In this document: piece after piece, positions 6,712 to 15,692 of the stretch | Layout of the letters: the number at the start of each line of letters is the position of its first letter | Position numbering within the stretch: position 1 is the stretch's first letter | Source of the DNA: Planctomycetota bacterium | GTDB lineage: Bacteria; Planctomycetota; Uabimicrobiia; Uabimicrobiales; Uabimicrobiaceae | NCBI GenBank assembly: GCA_029260735.1 | Contig: JAJDCR010000022.1 | Span: forward strand, 1-64,000 | Length of the DNA stretch: 64,000 nt | Direction of reading: 5' to 3' | Made by a program: the position numbers and the translations under genes | Notes under the pieces: model-generated | What the model was told of the DNA's origin: nothing | Seen by the model: the letters and a program-made list of their open reading frames with translations, nothing else | Database searches by the model: none

Positions 6712-7415
6712 CGGGCCGTTTTCCGTTTCTTGCCAATACGATTTTTATCAATATTTTTTTGAATAGCTTCGCTCGCAAGAGAAACTTTACAAGAAGTTTC
6801 TCCCATATCAATGCTCACTTTACCTATTTTTTCAGCTACTTTTAATGCTTTGGTTGTCAATTCCGCGACGTTAGTTCCCATCGCAATAACAAAACCGTTC
6901 ATAGTGAAACGAACTCTGTTTTGGGCTTTGTGGATATTTTTTTCTACTCTGTCCAATAGTTTCTTGTACGATGAAATATCTAGCTCACTATCTTGCTTAA
7001 TCGCAGTATAGTAAGCAAGGTGCGCCCATCCCGCAGAAGCAATTCTTTCTTCTTTCGATTCAATCCACTCCAGACCTAACTCATATCCGTATTTACTTTC
7101 TGCAGCAACCCACGGCACTGTATATTCGCTAATCATGTACCAATAAGCTTCATCGGCCCATTTATTCAGCTCTTCCTTAGAAATTTTCTTTTCATCGGCA
7201 ATAAGACCCGCAAGATACATGGCGTCAGAGTTTCCTGTTGCATATAGTTCTAAAGATAACTTGTGGTCTTTTTTTATTCTTTTGTAAATTTTCTTGAGGT
7301 CTTGGACTTTTACTCCATAAAAAGGCTCTTTCGCTCCGTGTTTCAGAAAGTTGTTTTTTGTCCTTTCATCCCCGTAGCCTTCTAATTCTTTTAGTATCTC
7401 TTTTACTGTTGTCAT
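6705..7415 (-). CDS. AlkD-like DNA alkylation repair protein
   Basis: The 236-residue product matches the DNA alkylation repair (AlkC/AlkD) superfamily of HEAT-like helical repeat proteins. Members excise alkylated purines or bind damaged DNA. The N-terminal HGAKEPFYGVKVQDLKKIYK and central WADEAYWYMISEYTVPWV are typical of the family, and the length is normal. The catalytic residues of characterised AlkD are not obviously all present, so glycosylase activity is not assured. It has a good ribosome binding site (aggaggaaaac) and is followed without a gap by the GFA-family gene, suggesting that the two act or are expressed together. Confidence 0.78.
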   Translation of the reverse strand: MTTVKEILKELEGYGDERTKNNFLKHGAKEPFYGVKVQDLKKIYKRIKKDHKLSLELYATGNSDAMYLAGLIADEKKISKEELNKWADEAYWYMISEYTVPWVAAESKYGYELGLEWIESKEERIASAGWAHLAYYTAIKQDSELDISSYKKLLDRVEKNIHKAQNRVRFTMNGFVIAMGTNVAELTTKALKVAEKIGKVSIDMGETSCKVSLASEAIQKNIDKNRIGKKRKTARC

Positions 7416-7466
7416 GTTTTCCTCCTTTTAATTAAAATCCCATAAACAAAATAATGCCGCAAAATA

Positions 7467-8330
7467 CTAGTCGCCAGATGTGCTAAAGATCAAAACAGCA
7501 TTGGCAACTCGGCGCTCTCCTTCATGGTCAAAATTTTTATTGTCGGAAGGATAGTTGACTATCTTGCCGCCATTATTTTTAATCCACATCGTACTAGAGC
7601 CACCACCATCTAAATTAAGAGCATTATTACAGCCAAGAGCCTTCATGGTTTGAGCAAGTTCTCTCGTTGTCATTCCTAAAGCAAGCTCTCCGTGTCTTCC
7701 ATCGACAACCACTAAAATTAGCTGCCGATCAGGGGTAACTCCTATGGCAGCCCGAGGATGGCGATCTCGATTAAAAGAATTAATCGGCAATCGAGTTAAA
7801 GCACCATGCCAAAGAAGGATAGGACCAGCGCCCATGAAACTCTTCGCTTTGGATTTTTCCCAGCCTTGGTTGGACTCTCGTAAAATCTTAACCTCATCCC
7901 CCGAGCCTACAGCAATTGCTCCTCCCTTACCAGGGCTTCTCGGATCATCAAAATGGATATCTTTTCCATCGACTCGCAGATGATTGACAGCTCCTCCCTT
8001 GAGCATATCAAAAAAAGTTCCATTAATAGCAGCAACCGCTTGATTTTCCTCGGCCATTCGACTAGTTAAAACTCGCCAGCGCGGAAAATGTGCTAACCCC
8101 ACTCGAATATCTGATCTATTGAGTTCTACCTCTAAAACAGAAACGCTTTGTTTTCCTCCGAAGAGATCTTCAAAGTGGTGATAGCGATAAACCACTCCCG
8201 GAGCCACATCTTGGGTTTTCCAAGTAATGTCCCCAAAAGAAATTTCCTCAGAAGTCTGAGCAATTACTGCCGAAGATACGACGAAAAAAAGAAGAAAACT
8301 CAGAAAGAATCGAGACAGGTGATACTTCAT
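7467..8330 (-). CDS. Exported phosphodiester glycosidase family protein
   Basis: A signal peptide (about 1-24, ending SSAVIAQ) precedes a NAGPA-type phosphodiester glycosidase domain that fills the rest of the 287 residues. Family hallmarks are NQAVAAINGTFFD near residue 100, RHPRAAIGVTPDRQLILVVV around 200, and NALNLDGGGSSTMW followed by ERRVANAVLIF at the end. Bacterial members act outside the cytoplasm, some on phosphodiester-linked sugars of envelope polymers; the substrate here is unknown. It stands alone, downstream of ybiT, with a G-rich repeat just upstream of its start. The ribosome binding site is weak (aaaaaggtaaattat). Confidence 0.82.
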   Translation of the reverse strand: MKYHLSRFFLSFLLFFVVSSAVIAQTSEEISFGDITWKTQDVAPGVVYRYHHFEDLFGGKQSVSVLEVELNRSDIRVGLAHFPRWRVLTSRMAEENQAVAAINGTFFDMLKGGAVNHLRVDGKDIHFDDPRSPGKGGAIAVGSGDEVKILRESNQGWEKSKAKSFMGAGPILLWHGALTRLPINSFNRDRHPRAAIGVTPDRQLILVVVDGRHGELALGMTTRELAQTMKALGCNNALNLDGGGSSTMWIKNNGGKIVNYPSDNKNFDHEGERRVANAVLIFSTSGD

Positions 8331-8374
8331 AATTTACCTTTTTTTGACAAAAAAATGATTTTCAAATGCTCACT

Positions 8375-8430
8375 CCCCCCAATATAGGGGCTCAAAATGG
8401 GGGGCTAAAATGGGGGCCCAAAATGGGGGG
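8375..8430 (+). repeat. Short tandem G-run repeat, possible G-quadruplex
   Basis: Four runs of four to six G (8387-8390, 8399-8404, 8412-8416, 8425-8430) are separated by AT-rich loops of seven to eight bases (variants of ctaaaat). A run of six C at 8375-8380 precedes them. The repeat lies between ybiT and the glycosidase gene. On the transcribed strand of the latter it would be C-rich, while the plus strand could fold as a quadruplex. Confidence 0.6.
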
Positions 8431-8448
8431 CTAACGAATACGGACAGA

Positions 8449-10062
8449 CTAAGCTCGCTTTTCAGCTTTACGATTTTTCTCTTTCCAATCATAAAATTGA
8501 TTTAGATCACCTCGGAAATCGATGATTTCTTGGTCGTCAATCTCTAGAATTCGAGTGGCCAAACTACGAACAAATTCACGGTCGTGGCTAACGAAAATGA
8601 TCGTTCCTTCTACTAGAGAAAGAGCGTAGTTAAGCGACTCGATGGCCTCTAAGTCTAAGTGGTTAGTAGGTTCATCTAAAGCTAAAATATTACCTCCTTC
8701 GATCATCATCCGAGAAACCATGAGGCGGGCTTTTTCTCCTCCACTGAGAACTTCCACTATTTTATCTACTTCATGTCCCTTAAAGAGCATTTTTCCCATC
8801 GCACTGCGAAGGTCTGACTCTAACATTTCTTCTTCCCCTGAAAATCTACCCAGCCACCCCAGAGCCGTGTCTTCGTAGTTAAGGATTTCGCTCCCATCTT
8901 GAGGAAAATAACTGAACTCAAGAGTATCTCCGCGAACAATTTTGCCACTATCTGGAGCAACATGGCCTAGTAAGATTTTTAATAAAGTGGTTTTTCCCAC
9001 CCCATTGCGTCCTATGATCCCTACTCTTTCATCGCGAGAAATTTCACAACTAAAGTTTTCAAAAAGTTTCTCTTCATAGCTTTTCCCAATTTTCTTTACT
9101 TCTATTACTTTCTGTCCCAGTCGACGTTTGGGATTGAAGCGAATAAAGGGAGAAACCCGAGAACTCGGCTTTAAAATATGTGTTTCAATCTTTTGAAGTT
9201 CCCTTTGACGAGAAGTCGCTTGTTTAGCTTTACTGGCGTTGGCACTAAACCGGTTAATGAATCCTTTTAATTCTGAGATCCGCTTTTCTTTTTTCTTGTT
9301 GTCTTTTCTGGCAGATTCCAGAGCCATAGCATTAGCCGTCATAAACTCATCGTAGTTTCCTGAAAAAAGACGAATTTCTTGGTAGTCCAAATCTGCTGTA
9401 TGAGTACAAACAGAATTTAAGAAATAACGGTCGTGAGAAATAACAATAATAGTTCCTTCGTGGCGTTTAAGAAAATTTACTAGCCAATCAATATTGCCCA
9501 TATCTAAATGGTTAGTAGGTTCATCCAGAAGTAGTATATCAGGTTTTGCAAAAAGAACTTGGGCCAGAAGAACACGCAGCTTAAAACCTCCTGCTAATGT
9601 GTTCATTGGATCGTAGAGGCGGGCTTCTTCGATTCCTAGCCCTTCTAAGAGACGACCAGCATCGGCATCCATTGTATATCCGCCTATTTCTCCGTAAGTT
9701 TCCTCTATTTCTGCTACTTTTTCGTTTTCTTCATCGGTTAAATCCGCTTTCGAATAGAGGCGATCTCTTTCAACATGGAGCGCCCAAAGCTTCTCATTTC
9801 CCATGCAAACAGTATTTAAAATAGTTTCATTTTCATATTGATAATGATCCTGCTTCAGATACCCCAAGGAACAGCCGTGGTCGATAGTAACTTCTCCCGT
9901 AGAAGACTCTAGTTGATTAGCCAAGATTTTCATGAAAGTGGACTTTCCCACTCCATTAGCTCCAATTAGGCCATAACGGTTGCCTGGTTTAAACTTGATA
10001 GTAACATTTTCAAATAAAATTTTCTCTGAGAAACGCATAGATAAAGCAGAAGTTGCTAACAT
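8449..10062 (-). CDS. ybiT: ABC-F ATPase, YbiT type
   Basis: This 537-residue cytoplasmic protein has two ATP-binding cassettes and no membrane segments, the layout of ABC-F translation factors that act at the ribosomal E site. The first cassette has GANGVGKST (about 34-42), an abridged signature (TLAGGFKLRV) and LLLDEPTNHLD. The second has GRNGVGKTT, LSGGEKARLMV and LALDEPTNHLD. The linker between them contains SANASKAKQATSRQRE, as in E. coli YbiT, and the protein resembles YbiT along its whole length. The start is placed at 10062 (MLATSALSMRF), which matches YbiT and has aagga upstream; a longer frame begins 13 codons earlier. Confidence 0.9.
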   Translation of the reverse strand: MLATSALSMRFSEKILFENVTIKFKPGNRYGLIGANGVGKSTFMKILANQLESSTGEVTIDHGCSLGYLKQDHYQYENETILNTVCMGNEKLWALHVERDRLYSKADLTDEENEKVAEIEETYGEIGGYTMDADAGRLLEGLGIEEARLYDPMNTLAGGFKLRVLLAQVLFAKPDILLLDEPTNHLDMGNIDWLVNFLKRHEGTIIVISHDRYFLNSVCTHTADLDYQEIRLFSGNYDEFMTANAMALESARKDNKKKEKRISELKGFINRFSANASKAKQATSRQRELQKIETHILKPSSRVSPFIRFNPKRRLGQKVIEVKKIGKSYEEKLFENFSCEISRDERVGIIGRNGVGKTTLLKILLGHVAPDSGKIVRGDTLEFSYFPQDGSEILNYEDTALGWLGRFSGEEEMLESDLRSAMGKMLFKGHEVDKIVEVLSGGEKARLMVSRMMIEGGNILALDEPTNHLDLEAIESLNYALSLVEGTIIFVSHDREFVRSLATRILEIDDQEIIDFRGDLNQFYDWKEKNRKAEKRA

Positions 10063-10273
10063 TATTTTTTCCTTATATTTACTTTTGTGTCTTATGCACA
10101 AGTGGGCTTTCAGGAAATAAAAATTTTAGGCATTACCTGAAAGCAGATTTTCTTAGTTTTTTTTAATTTCTTAGTTTTTCGATGTGGATAGTTTGCGGCT
10201 TCTTTACAAAAAGGAGCAGAAAGGACTTTTCCCATGGAAACTTTTTTCAAGTCCCCAGCCGATTTTGATTTTC

Positions 10274-11152
10274 CTATTTAAAGCGGAGCGAACGTTGGCG
10301 GAAGAGTTTATGAATATCTTTGAGGTAATCACGATCCGTAGCTATACTCAGCTCGTCTATTCCTAGGCGCTGAAAAAACTCCTCCCGTTTCTTTTCTTGT
10401 TCTTGTTTTTTTCTCTGAAACAGTTTTTGCCACTGCGAAGAGCGACTATCAATAAGCATTCGTTCCCCTGTTTCGGCATCTTCCAGTTCGATCAACCCTA
10501 GATCAGGAATATGACTTTCTCTGGGGTCACTCGAATTAACTGCAATTAAGTCGTGTCTAGATTGAACTCTTTTTAAACTGGATTGGTAATCGCTATTTAA
10601 AAAGTCACTGACTAAAAAAACAACCGCTTTGCGTCTCTGTACTTTCGCAAAGTAGTCGAGAGCCAAGCTAAGATCTGTTCCTTGTCCTGATGGTCGAGTC
10701 GATGCCATTTCTCGGATAATCCTCAAAACAACATGCCTTCCCTTGCGAGCGGGTAAAAATTTTTCAATTCGATCCGAAAAGAGAATGAGTCCGACCTTAT
10801 CATTGTTTTTTAAAGCAGCAAAAGAAAGTACGGCAGCAACTTCAATAGCTAACTCACCTTTTGTTTTCTCAAAGCTCCCAAACCCCAAAGATTGGCTTAT
10901 ATCCACGAGAAAATAAATGGTTAATTCTCTCTCTTCTCGGAAACTCTTGATGTGGGGAACCCCCGTTCGTGCAGTAACATTCCAATCTATCGAGCGAATA
11001 TCATCGCCCACTTGGTACTCACGAACTTCATCAAACTCCATTCCCTGCCCTTTGAAAGCACTATGATACTCGCCCGCGAGGATTTCGTCAACCATGCGAT
11101 TGGTAATAATTTGAATGCGATGTACTTTTTTTAGCAGTTGTTGTGTTTGCAT
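10274..11152 (-). CDS. DUF58 protein, MoxR partner
   Basis: The 292-residue product is a DUF58 protein: the signature GQGMEFDEVREYQVGDDIRSIDWNVTAR is split here as GMEFDEVREYQVGDD and RSIDWNVTAR (about 36-62). A von Willebrand A-like core follows, with FLVDISQSLGFG (MIDAS-like DxSxS) at about 81-92. It lies eight bases behind moxR with aggaag as ribosome binding site. DUF58 proteins usually pair with MoxR AAA+ ATPases, which are thought to remodel or mature a client. No membrane-anchored VWA or transglutaminase genes follow, so the cluster is minimal. Confidence 0.88.
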   Translation of the reverse strand: MQTQQLLKKVHRIQIITNRMVDEILAGEYHSAFKGQGMEFDEVREYQVGDDIRSIDWNVTARTGVPHIKSFREERELTIYFLVDISQSLGFGSFEKTKGELAIEVAAVLSFAALKNNDKVGLILFSDRIEKFLPARKGRHVVLRIIREMASTRPSGQGTDLSLALDYFAKVQRRKAVVFLVSDFLNSDYQSSLKRVQSRHDLIAVNSSDPRESHIPDLGLIELEDAETGERMLIDSRSSQWQKLFQRKKQEQEKKREEFFQRLGIDELSIATDRDYLKDIHKLFRQRSLRFK

Positions 11153-11160
11153 TTTTCTTC

Positions 11161-12228
11161 CTAAGGAACAGGGATTTCCTGCAAAAGTACTTTGATAATA
11201 TCTTCACTTGTAATTTCATTCGCTTCTGCTTCATAGGTAAGCAAAATACGATGTCTTAAAATATCTACTGCGACATTTTTAATATCTTGCGGAGTAACAT
11301 AGCCTCGGCATTCTAAAAAGGCCGCGGCTTTAGCAGCCATCGTTAAGTAAATAGTTGCCCGAGGAGAAGCCCCAAAAGATATCAAATCTTCTAAAAGAAT
11401 ACTTTGTTCTTCTGACTCAGAGTTTCTTAAATCATTTACTTTTAACTCAATACCTCGATAATTTAAAGGCTTATTCTTTTTCTCGACTTTATTAGGGTAA
11501 CGAGTAGCAAAAACAATTTCAACAATATAGTCTTTTACCTTATCGTCGATGTAAATTTTTTTCACGGTTTCGCGCATCCGTAAAAGAGTATCACTATCTA
11601 GGATCATTTTTTTAGACAAGGGCTGCCCCTCGGTAAAACGATCCATAATTTTTCTCTCTTCTTCTTTTGTCGGATAGTCCACTCTAACCTTGAGCATAAA
11701 ACGATCGACTTGGGCTTCGGGAAGAGGGTAGGTTCCTTCCTGCTCAATCGGATTTTGAGTCGCCATAACCAAAAAAGGTTCCTCTAAAATAAAGGTTTCT
11801 TCTCCTATACTCACCTGATGTTCTTGCATAGCTTCGAGTAAAGCCGATTGCACTTTAGCCGGAGCTCGGTTAATCTCATCGGCCAAAATAATATTAGCAA
11901 AAATGGGCCCTTTTTTGATAGAAAAATTTCCCTCTTTTGGATTATAAATCTGAGTACCAATTAAATCTGCAGGTAAAAGATCGGGAGTAAATTGAATACG
12001 CCGGAACTTACTGTGCAGGCATTCGCTGACTGTTTTAATAAAGGTAGTTTTAGCAAGTCCAGGCACCCCTTCAAGAAGAATATGCCCCCCTGTTAACAAG
12101 GCAACTAAAATACGCGAATACAATACCTTTTGTCCAATGAGAACCTTGTAAACTTCATGTTCTAAATCACGGAGGACGTCAGAGTAACTTTGGATCTCTT
12201 CTTTTATTTGGTTAACATCAGCATGCAT
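11161..12228 (-). CDS. moxR: MoxR-family AAA+ ATPase
   Basis: A 355-residue AAA+ ATPase of the MoxR group. Walker A is LLEGVPGLAKTT (about 52-63), and Walker B with following residues is ILADEINRAPAKVQSALLEAMQE (split: ILADEINRAP and QSALLEAMQE). Sensor 1 is LVMATQNPIEQEGTYPLPEAQ, followed by the arginine finger region VDRFMLKV. The C-terminal lid holds RGYVTPQDIKNVAVDILRHR. MoxR proteins act as chaperone-like ATPases for partners with VWA domains, here the DUF58 protein downstream. There is an insertion around YRGIELKVNDLRNSESEEQ before the lid that seems longer than usual. Start at ATG 12228, with aaaagg upstream. Confidence 0.92.
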   Translation of the reverse strand: MHADVNQIKEEIQSYSDVLRDLEHEVYKVLIGQKVLYSRILVALLTGGHILLEGVPGLAKTTFIKTVSECLHSKFRRIQFTPDLLPADLIGTQIYNPKEGNFSIKKGPIFANIILADEINRAPAKVQSALLEAMQEHQVSIGEETFILEEPFLVMATQNPIEQEGTYPLPEAQVDRFMLKVRVDYPTKEEERKIMDRFTEGQPLSKKMILDSDTLLRMRETVKKIYIDDKVKDYIVEIVFATRYPNKVEKKNKPLNYRGIELKVNDLRNSESEEQSILLEDLISFGASPRATIYLTMAAKAAAFLECRGYVTPQDIKNVAVDILRHRILLTYEAEANEITSEDIIKVLLQEIPVP

Positions 12229-12448
12229 TCTAAAAATCCTTTTAAAAAGTCACGATAGTTGATTCACCAACTAGAATTTTTCTTCCAATATGGTGCGATA
12301 TTCATTATATTTAGATAAACACAAAAAATTAATTTTAGAGAGCTTCCATAGTTAAGATTTATGAGTAGCTCCATATTGTAAAAATTTCTGTAAAATATTG
12401 AAAGAAAAATTCTTCAAAATTTACACTCTCTCTTCTTAAGGCAACCTT

Positions 12449-13954
12449 ATGCTTAATTTATATCAGCGGTACTTAAAACTTAAAAGAACTAAAATTATTG
12501 CTACTATTGGCCTAACGAGTGGCACAGAAGATGTCCTACGCAAAATGATATCTTCCGGAATGAACATTGCTCGGCTAAACTTTTCTCACGGAGACCATGA
12601 AAGTCATCTCAAGGTGATCCAAAATATTCGGAAAGTAAGCCAAGAGCTCAATCGTTATGTTGCCATCATGGGAGATCTTTGTGGACCAAAGATTCGAGTA
12701 GGCACATTTCCCAGAGGAGAAATAGAGCTAAAAGAAGGAAGTACTCTAACCATTACGACCGAAGATATAGAAGGAAATGATAATCTCATTCCCTCTCAAT
12801 ATCCTCAATTAGTAAAAGATGTTAGCGTCGGCCAACGTATTCTTCTTGACGATGGCAAATTAGAAATTGTTATTACTGAGATCCTCTCAGACACAGAAGC
12901 CAAGTGCAAAGTGGTCAGAGAAGGAATTCTGAAAAACAAAAAAGGAATGAATATTCCAGGCTCTCCCCTTTCTGTGCCTGCAGTAACAGAAAAAGATGTC
13001 CGAGATCTAAAATTTTGTTTAGAGCAAGACTTAGAATATGTTGCTTTATCTTTCGTCCGCAAAGCTCAAGAAATTATTGACCTGAAAAAAGAAATTTCTA
13101 ATTGGACCGTAACAAACACCGGAATTAATCCAGAAGACTTTGTTCAAAAAGATATCTGTGAAACTCGCGTTATCGCAAAAATAGAAAAACCTGAAGCTTT
13201 GGACGAAATAAAGGCTATTCTAGAAGCTTCTGATGGAATCATGGTAGCACGGGGAGATTTAGGAGTAGAGATGCCTCCTGAAAAAGTTCCTATTGTTCAA
13301 AATGAACTGATTAGAATGGCTCACCAACATAACCGTCCTGTTATTGTTGCAACCCAAATGCTCGAAAGCATGATCATCGAGTCTCGCCCCACTAGAGCAG
13401 AGGTAAGTGATGTTGCCAACGCTGTCTTATCAACGGCGGATGCTGTCATGCTTTCGGGAGAGACCGCTTCCGGTAAACACCCTGTCGAGTCGGTTAAACT
13501 TATGGATACTATTGCTCGAGAAATAGAAAGCTATCAATGGGGACAAGGGCTTTTTGGAAAGCTCCAGTCTGATGTATCTATTTATCCTCTCTTGAATGCA
13601 ATGGCCCGTTCTTGCACTTTGCTTTCTCAAGATATGGCTATTCGATCTGTCAATGTGTTAACTCATAGAGGAGCATCCGCTCGTGTTATGTCTGCCTCTC
13701 GTCCCAATGCTCCTATTTTAGCTTACTGTTCTAACCCCAAGATTATTCGACAAATGGTTCTCTACTGGGGAGTTTACCCTGTTATGGCAGAAGAGGTAAT
13801 GAATTTTGAACAATTCACAGAAGTCGCCAATAACAAAGCCAAGGATGTCGGAATTGCTCAGCCTGGACAGTTTATTCTTCTCGTCTCTTGTCCGACTAAA
13901 GGGCAACCAGGTAACCATAGCAATGCTATCGTCCTACATGAAGTACAAGACTAA
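12449..13954 (+). CDS. pyk: Pyruvate kinase
   Basis: This is pyruvate kinase, the glycolytic enzyme making ATP and pyruvate from phosphoenolpyruvate and ADP. At 501 residues it is of normal bacterial length. Visible motifs are TKIIATIGLTSG and MNIARLNFSHGDHESH at the N-terminus, MGDLCGPKIRVG, the B domain between, then VIAKIEKPEAL, GIMVARGDLGVEMP with the metal and substrate residues, and PVIVATQMLESM. The C-terminal allosteric domain is complete. It is transcribed away from moxR across a 220-base gap that should hold both promoters. The ribosome binding site is modest (taagg). Confidence 0.95.
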   Translation: MLNLYQRYLKLKRTKIIATIGLTSGTEDVLRKMISSGMNIARLNFSHGDHESHLKVIQNIRKVSQELNRYVAIMGDLCGPKIRVGTFPRGEIELKEGSTLTITTEDIEGNDNLIPSQYPQLVKDVSVGQRILLDDGKLEIVITEILSDTEAKCKVVREGILKNKKGMNIPGSPLSVPAVTEKDVRDLKFCLEQDLEYVALSFVRKAQEIIDLKKEISNWTVTNTGINPEDFVQKDICETRVIAKIEKPEALDEIKAILEASDGIMVARGDLGVEMPPEKVPIVQNELIRMAHQHNRPVIVATQMLESMIIESRPTRAEVSDVANAVLSTADAVMLSGETASGKHPVESVKLMDTIAREIESYQWGQGLFGKLQSDVSIYPLLNAMARSCTLLSQDMAIRSVNVLTHRGASARVMSASRPNAPILAYCSNPKIIRQMVLYWGVYPVMAEEVMNFEQFTEVANNKAKDVGIAQPGQFILLVSCPTKGQPGNHSNAIVLHEVQD

Positions 13955-14101
13955 GAAACTCTATTAAAAATTTCAATTCTTTTATTTTTTTCTAGCAAAA
14001 TACAGGATTAGGTTTTAATATTACTATATATAGTATTGAAATTTTTTAATGCTCTAAAAAAAATTTTTCTTACCTTAAAAAAATCTAAAAAGAAGAAATC
14101 G

Positions 14102-14887
14102 ATGAAATCAAAATCTTTACTTGGCCAAGGAGTTTTCATTGTTTTGAGCATAATGCTCTCAACAACTTCTCTCCATGCCTTTGCTATTTTAAAAAATGTT
14201 CAGGACTTCAATAACCAACCTTTTGTCCATATTGATTTTGAAACTTCTTCTGGGCAAAGTAATCCGACAGACATTGATGCTTTTTTGCAGGCCCAGTCTA
14301 TTGGGCAAGCTACCTATGGAGGTTCTAGGCTTACCCCTACCAATAGTTCTTTAATTACGGAAAACAGCGGAAGCTCCCTTAACGGAGGTTTTGATGGAGG
14401 TGCTGTGAGCGGAACAGGACACTTACAGAACTCAAACTTTAACCTAACTCTAAATTTTGGGCAAGCGGTGGATGCCTTTGGCTTTTTTGTCGGAGGGCTA
14501 CATTTCTTGAGTAACACCAACTTCACTGTGACTTTTGAAGATAACTCTACCTCTAGTGTTAGTGTCGCTCATTTAGCTTTAGCCCAAGATGGTTCTCCTT
14601 CTTCGGCAGCGATCAGTGGTTTTATTGGAGTTGATTCCGATGGCGGACAACTCATCAAATCTTTCACCTGGTTTCACTCCAGTGACACCCACTCTATCGA
14701 TGATATCTTTTTTGGTACAGCTAACTTTAGTAACACAGTAGGTCTTCAGCCTCTTGCTGAAAATGGTGCCAGCGGTGGAAACACTGTTGCTTTTCCTTTG
14801 TCAGGCAATGGAGCTGTACCAGAGCCTTCGAGTTGGCTTTTGCTTTTGGGAGCGTTTTCTTTGGGGATGTTGAAACTGCGGAAATAG
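14102..14887 (+). CDS. PEP-CTERM sorted extracellular protein
   Basis: The product carries an N-terminal signal peptide (MKSKSLLGQGVFIVLSIML, cleavage near LHA) and a C-terminal PEP-CTERM signal: VPEPSSWLLLLGAFSLG, then a basic KLRK end. Exosortase systems cut at this signal and attach or release the protein at the cell surface. The roughly 200-residue middle is rich in Ser, Thr, Asn and Gly, with one predicted beta-rich domain (NFGQAVDAFGFFVGGL, NFTVTFEDNSTSSVSV). Start chosen at ATG 14102; the frame is open back to a TTG at 14036, which would bury the signal peptide. No exosortase gene is in the window. Confidence 0.8.
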   Translation: MKSKSLLGQGVFIVLSIMLSTTSLHAFAILKNVQDFNNQPFVHIDFETSSGQSNPTDIDAFLQAQSIGQATYGGSRLTPTNSSLITENSGSSLNGGFDGGAVSGTGHLQNSNFNLTLNFGQAVDAFGFFVGGLHFLSNTNFTVTFEDNSTSSVSVAHLALAQDGSPSSAAISGFIGVDSDGGQLIKSFTWFHSSDTHSIDDIFFGTANFSNTVGLQPLAENGASGGNTVAFPLSGNGAVPEPSSWLLLLGAFSLGMLKLRK

Positions 14888-14925
14888 AGCGGAAAATCAA
14901 AACCATTGGTCTATAGAAAAAAAGA

Positions 14926-14974
14926 AAAAATCTCGGATGCTTCTTCAAAAAGAAAGAGCATCCGAGATTTTTTT
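14926..14974. terminator. Bidirectional terminator between convergent genes
   Basis: A perfect 11-bp stem (tctcggatgct, 14931-14941, against agcatccgaga, 14957-14967) has an A-tract before and a T-tract after. It serves the PEP-CTERM gene on the plus strand and the methyltransferase gene on the minus strand. Confidence 0.85.
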
Positions 14975-15680
14975 ATGGAGCTTGAGCAATAAATAATAAG
15001 CCATCATCAAAATTGGAAGTTAAACGGCAAGAGGGAAAGCGAAGACTTTTAAAGTCGAAGGGGTTTAGAGCTATGGCTGAGGGAATAAACTTAGGATCTA
15101 AGCCATATTTGTTTAGGAGTTTACGAGCGTCTTTTTGGCGATAAAAACGAACATGGGTTTTATCGGAAGCAACAGCAAAGGGTAACATTCCAACAAGCAT
15201 CCGAAATCGTGACATTAGAGATATAAGGTTAGGTGTAGAGAGAAATATATACCCACCTGGCTTAATAACTCGAGCCATTTCAGCAATGTAGTTGTGAGGC
15301 TCTTTGATATGCTCTAGAACCTCAAAAGAAATGATCCAGTCGAAAAAATTATCTTCATAAGGCAAACTATCATTTTCTAAATCAATTTTTTCTAAACTAT
15401 CACATAAGCCTTGGCAGCGACGAAGAGATTCATCTGAAATGTCTACAGCGGCTAAATAATCCGGTTTATGGCTCTTTAGAAATTTTAACCAGCGTCCTGT
15501 TCCAGGGCCAATATCCAAGCATTTTTTCCCGGCGACACCTTTCCCCTGCAAATTCTTCACTATTTGCCTATCTTTTGCTCCCATCTTACGAACATTGAAT
15601 TGATAATCTATTTCTGGTTTTCCCGTGAAGATCTCATCAAAATGCTCTTCCACTACTTTCTTATCTTGTTTGCTCATCAT
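14973..15680 (-). CDS. Class I SAM-dependent methyltransferase
   Basis: The 235-residue product has the class I methyltransferase motifs in order: motif I CLDIGPGTGRWLKFL (about 54-68), AAVDISDES with the acidic ribose-binding residue, motif post-II DLENDSLPYEDNFFDWIISFEVLEH and motif III MARVIKPGGYIFLSTPN. This UbiG/Methyltransf_11-type pattern does not define the substrate. It follows the glycosyltransferase-like gene by 12 bases on the same strand, so modification of a sugar or surface polymer is a reasonable guess. The start could be either of two adjacent ATG codons. Confidence 0.82.
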   Translation of the reverse strand: MMSKQDKKVVEEHFDEIFTGKPEIDYQFNVRKMGAKDRQIVKNLQGKGVAGKKCLDIGPGTGRWLKFLKSHKPDYLAAVDISDESLRRCQGLCDSLEKIDLENDSLPYEDNFFDWIISFEVLEHIKEPHNYIAEMARVIKPGGYIFLSTPNLISLMSRFRMLVGMLPFAVASDKTHVRFYRQKDARKLLNKYGLDPKFIPSAIALNPFDFKSLRFPSCRLTSNFDDGLLFIAQAP

Positions 15681-15692
15681 GTTTCTTTCTTC

